The notes beneath the pieces were generated by a model. That model worked only from the letters and a program-made list of their open reading frames with translations, was not told the DNA's origin and did not search any database. Made by a program: the position numbers and the translations under genes. Source: Pogona vitticeps (taxonomy: Eukaryota; Chordata; Lepidosauria; Squamata; Agamidae). From it: a stretch of 64,000 bases of DNA. This document shows, one piece after another, positions 1 through 32,120 of this stretch (position 1 is its first letter; each line of letters begins with the position of its first letter). The stretch lies in contig NC_135793.1 in assembly GCF_051106095.1 (NCBI RefSeq), positions 8,175,001-8,239,000 of the forward strand. The letters run 5' to 3'.

Positions 1-577
1 GTCATCTTCAGGATTACAAATGGCAGACTTACCCCATTGCATATAGTGATATACACTCAATGTGATTACATCACTAAACATTCCAGGTGTACTAAACACT
101 TAATCAACTTTCTGCTGTCCTGATGAGATCAGTTATAGGAAGCCACAAGTCATGAAGTCTTTGCCCTTCCTCCCGATTTCCCAAATTATTTCTCACATGT
201 ATCACATTGAGTGCACCTTATGCAATGTGATCCAGTGTTTAGGGTGTAAAAGTCCAAAATACACGCTTTTCCCTCTCTTGCTCCACCAGTTCTAACAGAA
301 ACAGTTACTGGTCTCTATCCAAGTTGTTTGTCTATGATGAAGGTGGAGTAAGGAACCATGTTCCATCCAAATGTTTGGTTTTGGAATTCCCACAAAGCAT
401 GACCTGTGGTCTGGGATTATATGTGTTATAGTCCAGAACATCTGGAGGATGGCAGATTGCCTGCACATGAGAAGGTCATAATTTATGGTGTGTGTGTGTC
501 TCTCTCTCTCTCATTCTCTCTTCCTGCTTCCATCCCTCTGCTGCTTTTCTTTTTACGGGGTGGTGGCGGCTCTCCAG
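1..577 (+). other. DRP2: DRP2 intron, 3' part (no exon seen)
   Basis: No exon of DRP2 or any other gene could be recognised here. The end carries a long pyrimidine tract (about 497-552, CT-rich) followed by the AG at 576-577 that I take as the splice acceptor of the first visible DRP2 exon. The preceding human exon (spectrin-like segment ending near IQAIK) is not in the window. Confidence 0.6.
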
Positions 578-22462
<21,885 letters not shown>

Positions 22463-24250
22463 AGGCCTTTCACATCTAAGAATGGGCAGCAGCTGGTATT
22501 AGCCTCTGTGTTAAGACTTGCTCCTGGCCTGTCTGCTTATGATGTTGGCGTCTAGCATCCCAAATCTCTAACTTTGTCTTATTGCTTAACAGCTTGTTGG
22601 TCTTAATTTGATGGTGTAGCTATGACCTTCCTTTCACCTTGCCATGGAATCAACATGAAACGTTTTTATCCACATCTCTTGGGCAAAATCCTGATGAAAA
22701 TACATGGGGGAAATATGTGACTGAGCATTTTATTGGTATTTCAGAATATTTTGTTAGGAGTAAATGTCCTCTAGGATGAAGTGTGGTGTAGTGGTGAGTG
22801 ATGGACCAGGATTCAGGAGATCTGGATTCTAATCCTCACTCAACCATGAAAGCTCACTGGGGGTGCATAACTGGTAAATTCACTTCTTAACACCTCACTT
22901 TCCTTGAAAGTCTTATTAGGGTAGCTATAGGTAAGTTTCAGCTTGAAGATACATAACAACAAATCTCACCACCACCACTATCATATTTGTTGTCTGCGTC
23001 TACAGGACCTTGTAAGTGAGCAAAGGCAGTGTACTTTATTTAATTCACATGGCTAATATAGCCAAGAATAATTCATAGTGAGCCAAGTGAACCAGTGAGT
23101 TATTGGAGGGATTTTGGTTAATTCCTTTTTGATTAGCTGAGCATAAAGTATAAAAACATAAACAACTGCGCCGTAAAGAAAATATGAAGGAGAATAGCTG
23201 TAAATCCCATTTTCCACCCAGCCCCCCTGTTCACACAGAAACTAGCTCTTTGCTTATAAAAATCACTTCTACAAGTAGCTTAGGTAGAAAAAGGAAAACA
23301 TCTTTACTTACAGGTGAACTTCAGTTACAACCAGAAGAATAAAAGCATAAAATGGGGTTGGATCTCACAACTATTCGGAAGAGGAAGAAATCCATGCAAC
23401 TGTATGGTCTGGAGGTCAGGAACCAGACAGAGCAAAAGCAAAGCAATTGGAAGCAAACAGATAGGAAGCAGGAGCAGGATCTTGCCTCAAGCCTGGCAAA
23501 GGGGGGATACTTTGATAATTGGTTAGTGGCAGAATACAGTCGCCTTAGTTTGTGCAAAAACTCTCTTCTACTGAAATGAAGCACCAAGCTGCATACAAGA
23601 GTGATAATTTCTGCAACATACTCTGATATAGGATAAGGCATTTTTCCATGGCTCCAAAAGACTGTTTTGTCTTTAAGATTAAATTTGGAAGGAAAATGCC
23701 TCTCTGAAGTTTTAGCCAACAGTGACTGTTCACATAATTAATTAATTGTTGCCTGGAGCATCGCAAATCACAGCCCCCCTCCCCCTTCCGGGAGCAGTTT
23801 TTACAGAACTTAAATGGATATAAGAATGCAATGCAGTAAATGCTCTGAAAATACTGCCTGTTGGATCACTATTCAGTGTTCTGGTGTATCCACATTTCTG
23901 TTTGCTGAGAAGGCCGGAGGTAGTTGAGCTCACGCCTCAAGAGACAACTCCAGCGCAACTCCTGTTTGAAACGGAGGCTGCATATGTGCCTAGCACAGCA
24001 GTCTCAAGCTGGATAAATATTACAAGCTGGCAAGTCAGATTGCCTGGGTCGTATTCTCAAAGGACCCCATCATTACCAGATCTGCCCTCTAGCTGGAGAT
24101 TCCAGTCACTGAAAAGCAGATTTCCCACACATTTTATCCCAGGAACTGCCCAGAGAATGTTCTGAATGCCGTCTTTGAACCAGGAAACTCCATGTATTAT
24201 AGCTTAATACCTTTCCATGTAATGCTTATTCCTTGTTCATAATGAGAGGC
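22463..24250 (+). other. Downstream of DRP2 stop: 3'UTR and/or intron
   Basis: No further DRP2 homology. A tRNA-derived SINE lies at about 22788-22990 (head GTGTGGTGTAGTGGTGAGTG). The canonical AATAAA at 23338-23343 could end the transcript about 880 nt after the stop. Otherwise unremarkable. Confidence 0.4.
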
Positions 24251-24251
24251 A

Positions 24252-24662
24252 TGTGCTGTCATGTTGATTCCATCTTATGGCAATTGTTCCAAGTGTTTTC
24301 TAAGATATAAAGCTTTCAAACCACTCCATCTTTTGGGGACTCTACAATTTGTCCAAGGCTGCACAAGTTGGCTTTATCTCCCAAGAGGTCCAGGGGCAAA
24401 TTGAACTCCTGGCCTTTGGTTCCATCTCACATGCTCAAAACCAGCTGAACTGTCCAGTTAGCTGATCTAGTTCTTAGTTTGTTATGTGCAGTCAAGTCGG
24501 AACTAAGTCGCAGCAACCCTAATAGGGCTTTCAAGGGAAGTGAGACATTTAAGGAGTGCTTTTACTAATGGCACACGCCCCCTCCAGTGAGTTTCCATGG
24601 CAGAGCAGGGGATTTGAACCCCGTTCTCCTGAATCCCCATCTGCCACTCTGTCCTCTAGACC
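24252..24662 (-). mobile_element. Two adjacent antisense tRNA-derived SINEs
   Basis: 24252-24465 is an old copy of the family at 8533 (TTGTCCAAGGCTGCACAAG, AAATTGAACTCCTGGCC). 24483-24662 is another SINE whose minus strand reads GTCTAGAGGACAGAGTGG, then GGGGTTCAAATCCCC, and ends in a BovB-like GACTTGACTGCACA tail. Confidence 0.65.
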
Positions 24663-25000
24663 AAAATGATGCATACGGTTCGTACCACTTCATTAACGAC
24701 CCCACAATAATAATGATAACACTTTGCTAACGACTAGTGGAAGAGAGCTGGACAGCGCTATCTCTCTCCTTCAGCAGGCCCTCCATTTCTGTGCAAAACA
24801 CAACGGGGGGGGGGGGACCTGATTTCCCTGGCAGCCTGGCTGATGTTTACCCTCTGCCCACTTCTGCCAGCCCACATGCTTTCCTCATTGGAGTCAAGGC
24901 AGGCATCGACATGCAGTTCCTGGCTGCCTGTGGTTAGTGCTTAAATGTTGTTCCTGCCCTCTCTGAATTCTATGGATTCACGACTGCAGAATTAAGAAAA

Positions 25001-25181
25001 AAGAAAGGTTACTTACCTGTAACCATGGTTCTTCGAGTGGACCTCTGTGAATTCACACATATGGGTTTAGTCTGCGCCTGCGCTGACATTCTCGGAGCAT
25101 TCTAGAGCTAAAAGTAACAATTTTATGGTGTGATCCCCCATGAGGCACAAGCTCCTCCCACCCAAGATTCCCCTCAGTTCC
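25001..25181. repeat. DIRS terminal inverted repeat (element 3' side)
   Basis: Begins AAGAAAGGTTACTTACCTG. From CACATATGGGTTTAGTCTGC to CCCCTCAGTTCC it is the exact reverse complement of the repeat at 30711-30862. The outer stretch of roughly 25 bases is extra, as in DIRS-1 right repeats. Confidence 0.9.
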
Positions 25182-25258
25182 TGCAATTTGTCCGCCGGGC
25201 ATGAGAGTTATACAACAATAAGATACCCGTGACGACAGAGGGGAGGATGGGTGGGTAG

Positions 25259-25352
25259 TGTGAATTCACAGAGGTCCACTCGAAGAACCATGGTTACAGG
25301 TAAGTAACCTTTCTTTCTTCTTCGTGGCCTCTGTGAATACACACATATGGGT
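25259..25352. repeat. DIRS internal complementary region
   Basis: First half is the reverse complement of the outermost 57 bases of the repeat at 25001. Second half (TCTTCTTCGTGGCCTCTGTG) is the reverse complement of the outer end at 30862. This is the template region expected for circular-intermediate replication in DIRS elements. Confidence 0.88.
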
Positions 25353-27956
25353 GACTGGCAAGCTTACTTATTGGCAGGTGGGACGTCACGGTAGGAAGGA
25401 TGGCATCACATTTCTGCCAAATCCAGTGGTATTGCATGTACCTACGTGTAGCCAGTATTGCTCTGCAAAGGTAGATGGCATGGATCATATTGGTGCACGG
25501 TAGATGTCGAGAGTCTCGATTCTACTCTGGATGCAGCCGAGGTAGACAGCACTCCGTGGAGCGAGGCTAAAGGTAATTAGACGGTGACTCGTCTGACTGC
25601 TGGCAAGCCATAGATACAGCCTAGACCATCGATCTAGAAATGGATAGGAAGAAACTGGACTTTTGAAATGAAAAGAATGAAAGCATCAAAAGAGCCTGTC
25701 ATCTGTTTAGAAGCTCTGGTAGTGTCCAGAGAAAATGCTGGTGAGCATCTTACATAAATATTGTGGAGCATGTGCTCTAAAGAAGATGATGGTGATCTGA
25801 AGAATGATGGTAAGATGAAGCATAGATAAACATGAAAATTAGTCGAATACGTCAGGAATGAGACATTAAAGTAGGAAGTCACTTTATCAGGAAAATTGAA
25901 TAACAGGTGGATCGAATCACAATCCAGCTATTTCGCGTGTTCCCTTGGCAGATATGACATCCACTAGGAAGGCTGTTCAAAGTAAGTAATTTGGCATTTG
26001 AAGAGAAAATGGGCTCAAATGGCAGGCACATGAGTGAATTTAGAAATCTATAGACCATTGAGGAACAATGCGTTTACATGGAGGACAGGTGGTACTGAGT
26101 CCTGTGAAAAGATGTTTGACCCTAGAGTGAGACAAAAGTCCTACGTACCAGAATAATCTGGTTAATGGGCAACAATAGCAGATATATAACATTTTAAAGC
26201 ATAAACAGAAAACCAAGTAGGCAACAGTTTCTAAGAAAGTTGGTAAGGTAGCTCTTTGTTTCAATATATTTAATAAAGATTTATTTATTTACACATCGAC
26301 ATCGAGTTCATGGTTTTTGAGCTCGATCGAGCACTGATGCCAAAGTGGGAGTATTTCCCAGGTTGCCAAGTTCATGGAAGTTAGGAGGTGAGAAACCAGA
26401 GGGAACTGACATGTGTCTGTCTATATCGATCTGAGACAGGCGAACTAGAACCAAGTACCTCAAGGAGGTATTTGGATCGCATTTGATTAGGAATGATGGT
26501 GATGGAAGATTCTCCGTAGAATGAAATGTATCGGAGGGAAGAGTTATGGCAAATTCCCTGTCCAATGCCATATGAATATGTCCCCGACAGTGTTTCCATA
26601 CGCATCTGCACAGGAGCAATAAAACGTGCAGTTGGCGTACGGACCCCAGTGAATACATTGAAGGTCGATACTTTCCAATGGTGATAGAACCGAACTTGCA
26701 GTTACTTGGATTAGGGATCCTCTAGTTGGTCAAAAAGAAAAGATACCACTATTGGAGTGGTTCGAGGCTGAGTTTGGATTGCTTTAGCACTGAAGCCGTG
26801 GAGGTAATGAATTTGGGGAGATGATTGCTAGTAATTGTTTTTTTTTTTGTTTTTTTTTTAGAAAAACATATGCTATAGTACCAGTACAGGTAGATGTCCA
26901 TATCTCGCAGGGGAAGGTTATTATCAAACTGATGTCCTGTACCATCTGAAAGACCTTGCAAATGTTGAAAAATTGAATGGCAGTGAAACCTTAGGAATTA
27001 CTGATTAGATAATAGTGTTGAGGCTGGAATCTGAAACTTACGGTAGAATACACATGAAAAGATTTCTGAGACCAAGGATGGGACGGATGCCTCCGTCCTT
27101 TCTATGGGTATAATAGCACAGAAGTAGAAGCCATGCATAAGCCAGATGTAGGAACTTGGATTATGGCATGTTTGCCCAGGAGGCAGAGGTCTCTTCCTGG
27201 AGGATATAGACAAAAAGAGTGAGTCTAACGTTACTCAAAGGGGAACAAAGACAATTATATAACGTAACCTTGAGAGATGTGGTGACATTCTTGTATGAAC
27301 CGAAATGTCTGGGAGGCTGAAACTCCAGACATGATTGAAAGGACTATGGGTAGAACTGAAAGAGGGATGAAAGGGCTGTCGGCCCATATATAATTTAGCT
27401 GTTTTCCTATTCTGTGTAAATAATAATAATATTTCTAGTGTCACCAGTCTAAGACTGAAGAGACTGGTACCATGTAATGGAAGACATTCAATTCTGTCCT
27501 ATGTGTCCTTGATGAGCCAGTGGATCGTGACTAGGTGAGCCTTCTACAGATACTAAGGATACGACAGTAGTTGAAGCCCTTTGCATGTCAAGCAGCAATC
27601 CTGTGTTGCTTTGCTAGAGTCGTGGTCTCAGAGCAAGAATTTCTAAGCTCTGTCTTAATGGATTTCAAGAGAGGTAGAATTTGAGACCAAAATTGCTCCA
27701 GGTAGGCGCCTATTGTGATTGATAGTTGGCCACATGGAGCAGAAGTGAATGAAGGGAATAAGTCTCCCTGCCAAAGACATCAATGTTTCCGTATTCTTAT
27801 TAGTAGGGTTCAGGGAAATCATTTGTTTCGAATAAATTTGTTCTACGATGATAGAAATGGGACTGGAGTCATCCCAAAATTTCTATGTCATTTCCTCGTA
27901 CCTTGTACCTGTGATACATTCTTCCTAGATCTTTAATAGGAAGTGGCTTGGTGCAA

Positions 27957-27960
27957 GCAT

Positions 27961-28012
<52 letters not shown>

Positions 28013-28075
28013 TACACCGCCTATCTGGTCGGTGAGGACCACTCTAGCTTCAGCATAGTTAGTGTAAGTGCTCAG
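27957..28075 (-). mobile_element. (TTTA)n with L2-like LINE tail, nested in DIRS
   Basis: Fourteen or so TTTA units followed by ACACCGCCTATCTGGTCGG, resembling the antisense 3' end of the L2-type LINEs at 38768 and 62882. Confidence 0.6.
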
Positions 28076-30710
28076 CTAAGTGATGGCTGGGTCTGGAAAA
28101 GGCGGTTCCTCCATTCCCAATAGACGGGATGCAGTGAACCGAGAAGTGAGCTGTGCAAATGAAAAGAAGCACACTGAAGGTGACAGAGGATGATAATGGA
28201 TCGCATCATATTGGAGGGAGATTCGTTCAAGGAGTGAGATCCGAGCTTATGTCCAGAATTGGCAGATTCGAAGCCAGGACCGGTCGCGCTCGATCATAAT
28301 GTGCCTTGACACGAGATGGATTGGAATTTGGAAAGCATCTTTTCCTGCCAAAGTGTTGTATGGTAGAGAAAAAGAACAAAAATTTTTCCATGTTGAGGTC
28401 GATCCTAATGGATTCAATGTACATCGAAGATAGTGGCAAAGCTGGTAGCTACGATAGAAAGAAGTCAAACGGACTGACTGGTCAACAGCAGAGAAGTAAA
28501 GAGCCCGCTCAGTTTGCAGTCCTACCAGCAGTTCTGCCAGTCAAGGCACTGTCTCCCCACATGTCTAGGGGCGGCAGCTGGTAACTTTGGGGTTGAGGCT
28601 TTTAACGTTCCTGGAATGCCATAGGCTGATGGGAACATCTTCAGGCACTTGCAGATGTTACAACACAATGAATGTGTCACCTTCTAGAGCCTGAGCAGGT
28701 TATCAAAAATAACAACCTTTTTCTGGCTAAAAAGCCATACACCAACAAATGGCAGGTCCTAACCTGTCAGTTGCTGAGACACTGGTTTTTAGGCGTATCG
28801 AGCAGCAGTGCGCTCGTGATGCACCTGCAACAGTGCCTCCCAGTGATGTGGAAGGCCTGAACTGTAAGCGTGCACATGAGCTACCTGCAGGGTGGGCAGA
28901 ACCAAACTCCATAAGTGGTGATAAGCCCTCATGGCAGAGGAGTACGTGGCTACACGGCGACCAAAAACAAATAACAACGCCGACCAAAGAACTCATCTGT
29001 TGACAGTAAAGGAGTGTGAACATCTGTGACAACCGAGAGGGGTGTAGGAAGATTGGTTGGAAACTCTTCCACCCCCCAGCGACTCATGTGAGTCTCAAAC
29101 CTGAATGGGTTAACAGCAGGTTTGATCAAGGCTCCAAACATTATGATGCCGGAGCCGAGTTCGAGGGAGCACTACATCTGTAAAGCGCATGTGGAGGCAT
29201 AAAGTACTCCATCGCCCATGGCTCAGAACGATGCCAGGTAGAGCGGGATGGTGATGGTGGCCGAGAGCTCATAGCTCCTATCCCAAACAAAAGGGACTGG
29301 TCCTACACAACCTTGTCAGTGTGACAGGACCTACTTGAGGAAAATTATCCAGACTTACCAGACAGCGGCAGGGTTCTCGGGTGGACCCTTGTGAGTCCTT
29401 TCCTTATGAGCCTATGCAGGCACTGGCAGCTGAGACAGGGCCGCAGGCTACTTTGTGAGCCAGCCCATTGATAAAGAGGGCTGTTTTGTGCCAAATTAAC
29501 AGCCACCAGCAGGTGCTACCCCAGGCAGGAATATCACCGACTAGCAGGGGTAGTGGTGGGAGTTGTTGCAGCCCCCCCTTTCAGAGGCAAACTAGGGCTG
29601 TCAAGTGCTGCCAGAAAGCTTTCACCTCGGCACCTGGTTTTGGAAATAGCAGCCACGTGAACAAGGCCTCTGATAAATCAGGCCCAATACACCAAACACC
29701 CAAGGGCGTTACCCCAGACAGGCAAAGCACTGACATGCACGGCTAGCCGCAGGAGCTGAAGGGGCCCATTGTATCCCCAAAGGGAAAACCCAAGCCTTAC
29801 CATATGTCGCAGGCACATCTACAGCCTCGGTGTGCAGCTCCCTCCAGAAGTCGCAGCTACATGAGCAGGCACGCGAAGGAGGGTTGGTGTGCGGCACTCA
29901 CACACAGAGGCGCTTCCCATGTCAGGAGGAATCACTGACAGTCAGGGAAGGTGACCGGGGCAACAGGAGGCCCTTCTTCTCCTAGGGACAGGGCAACAGA
30001 GCCCTAACTCCTGCAGGGTCCCTTGAACAAGCCCCTTGAAACAATCATCCATCACCAGTCTCTCTCATGGTTGCTCAGAGAGAGGGTGTGGTGAGACATG
30101 CCTCCTTTTCACTCTCTTCTCCTCATGAGATAGAGAGACTTAAGCTCCAACTCAGGAACGTCAAATGCCCGCCCTCATGTAGGGCTAAAAGGGCCACGGC
30201 CAGACTGGACGGTAGCGCAGTCACTAAATGGCCAGCTGGAGCAGAAAGGCTATCAGACGATCCCGGAGTCTGTGCAGGTAGAGCTGGCACGTCGTCTCCT
30301 CAGAGGCAAATTCGCTAGCCTCTGGTGAGGATTCCTCTGTTGATGTAGACTTAGATTTTAAGGACTCCTTGGCATTGTCGGGTTCCCTACTGCGGCCTGC
30401 ACCTAACTGGGTAAGATGTAGCCTACTCAGGCAGAAAATCATTAATGTGCCTGAGAGTCAAAATGAGTAGGCCGAAAAAGGCGGGAAAGGAGAAAGAAGC
30501 AAACAGTTGAAGTGTGTGTGTGTGCGGGGGGAGGGGGGTAAGCCAAATAGCTGGCAAGCAAAAAAGAAAACAACTCACGGGGGATCATAGATTAGATAAT
30601 TGAGAAGGGAAAGAATCCAATTTAGAGGGAATTGATCAATAAACTAAAGGAAAAAACCCCTGTGGAAATAGCTCTATGCTCTGTAGAACTTTACAGCACG
30701 GCGGAAAAAA

Positions 30711-30862
30711 GGAACTGAGGGGAATCTTGGGTGGGAGGAGCTTGTGCCTCATGGGGGATCACACCATAAAATTGTTACTTTTAGCTCTAGAATGCTCCGA
30801 GAATGTCAGCGCAGGCGCAGACTAAACCCATATGTGTGTATTCACAGAGGCCACGAAGAAGA
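30711..30862. repeat. DIRS terminal inverted repeat (element 5' side)
   Basis: GGAACTGAGGGGAATCTTGG to GAGGCCACGAAGAAGA, matching 25181 back to about 25030 in inverse orientation. Confidence 0.9.
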
Positions 30863-30939
30863 ACTATTATTTTCGTCCCCCATAATTCCAAGCCCGCATA
30901 GCCACAGATTTAGGCCATGGGAAAACTCCTTTTGGAATA

Positions 30940-31365
30940 CAGTGGTGCCTCGCTAGACGATGATAATCCGTTCCACTGAAATCACTATTTAGCGAAATCA
31001 TTGTCTAGCGAAAAGCATTTCCCCATTGGAATGCATTGAAACCTGTTTAATGCGTTCCAATGGGGAAGAATCGTCGTTGTCTAGCAAAGATCAGCCATAG
31101 GAAAGCCGCTTTGCGAACCGTCGATCAGCTGTTTAAATCGCTGTCTTGTGAAGCTTAGGTCCCAAAAACACCTGTTTGCAAGTGCGGAGGGAGCTGTCAA
31201 AATCGTCGTCTAGCAAAAATCGGTTTGCGAAGCAGGGACCAAACATTGTCCAGCGAAATTCCCCCATAGGAATCACTGTTTTGCGAATCACTATAGCGAT
31301 CACAAAAAGTCAATGTCTAGCAAAAAAACTGTCATGCGGGGTAACTGTCTAGAGAGGCACCACTG
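30940..31365. mobile_element. Tigger/pogo-like MITE, family A
   Basis: CAGTGGTGCCTCGCTAGACG to GAGAGGCACCACTG with flanking TA. Body repeats AGCGAAATCATTGTCTAGCG-type phrases. Located immediately beyond the DIRS element. Confidence 0.85.
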
Positions 31366-31704
31366 TATTATCTTTATGTGGTATGATAAGATAGATGGAG
31401 CTATGGAAACCTGGGGTCGGGAGGAGAAGGAGATTGATCAAGTGACACCCCCCCCCAAAAAAGGTCACCATTTTGAAGATAAATGGAAAGCAGCACAAAC
31501 TGGTTTAACTATTTTTTTTCCTCTGCACTTTCTGCTATTAGAAATGGACGGCTTGCTTGTTGCCTGTTAGTGTCTTTCGTATGTGCTATTAATTTTACTG
31601 TCAAAATGAAGGAGGGTGGCAAACAGGGCGAGGGGAGGGCATCCGTAATGGCAGACATTAATATCATCAGACCAAAATGGCCCAATACAGGTGATATCAA
31701 TAAT
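31366..31704. other. Noncoding stretch
   Basis: No feature recognised beyond short homopolymers. Confidence 0.4.
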
Positions 31705-31902
31705 CATGTGACATCAAGACAATTCTGACTTATGGCAACCCTTTTCGGGGATTTCTAGATAGAGTGTACTCAAACGTGGTTTCCCGTTCCCTTTTTCTGG
31801 GGTGCTCTGGGACTGTGCAGCTGGCCCAAGGCCACCCAGGCTGGCTCTACCTGCAGGAGGCACAGTGGGAGAATTGAACTCCCAACCACTCACGGAGCTA
31901 TC
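31705..31902 (-). mobile_element. tRNA-derived SINE, antisense
   Basis: GACAATTCTGACTTATGGCA, GGGACTGTGCAGCTGGCCCA and TTGAACTCCCAACC mark the same family as 8533. The tRNA head is cut short. Confidence 0.75.
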
Positions 31903-32100
31903 TCAATACAAAAGCAAAGGTGGAAAACATTTCTTTTCTTTTCTTTGGATTTCAAACCCTTCAGACCCCAACAATGCCACAAGATTGTTGGTGTTTCAGT
32001 CCCGAAAACATTCTCTCCCCCCCCCCTCGCGGCCACTGTCTGTCCACGAGGTGCCCTCAGCCATCCCATTGGCTCAGCCCTGTTTTGTTTTCTCTTTCAG

Positions 32101-32120
32101 GTCCGACTTCTCTTATCTAA
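32101..32120 (+). CDS. DRP2: Candidate alternative DRP2 terminal exon
   Basis: A strong acceptor (TGTTTTCTCTTTCAG at 32086-32100) would join the phase-1 donor at 21893 and add GPTSLI followed by TAA, ending the protein FPNSGPTSLI. There is no homology to the human end, so this is a splice-signal candidate only. It is attractive because the following several kilobases look like a long AT-rich 3'UTR. Confidence 0.25.

Larger units (their letters stand above)
25001..30862 (-). mobile_element. DIRS-like tyrosine-recombinase retroelement, broken
   Basis: A fossil element of about 5.9 kb lying on the minus strand. Inverted terminal repeats at 25001-25181 and 30711-30862 share a central stretch of roughly 130 bp without any visible difference. 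As in DIRS-1, one terminal repeat is longer at its outer end. An internal complementary region at 25259-25352 joins sequences complementary to both outer ends, which is diagnostic for DIRS. The interior has no long frame; weak RT-like traces lie around 26900-27200 and a possible gag-like part near 30200-30450. It is clearly broken many times over. A TTTA-tailed LINE scrap sits inside it at about 27957-28075. Confidence 0.85.

Noticed and set aside
24995-30870. Foldback DNA transposon instead of DIRS
   Set aside because: A plain foldback element would not explain the internal block complementary to both outer ends, nor the one-sided extension of a terminal repeat.
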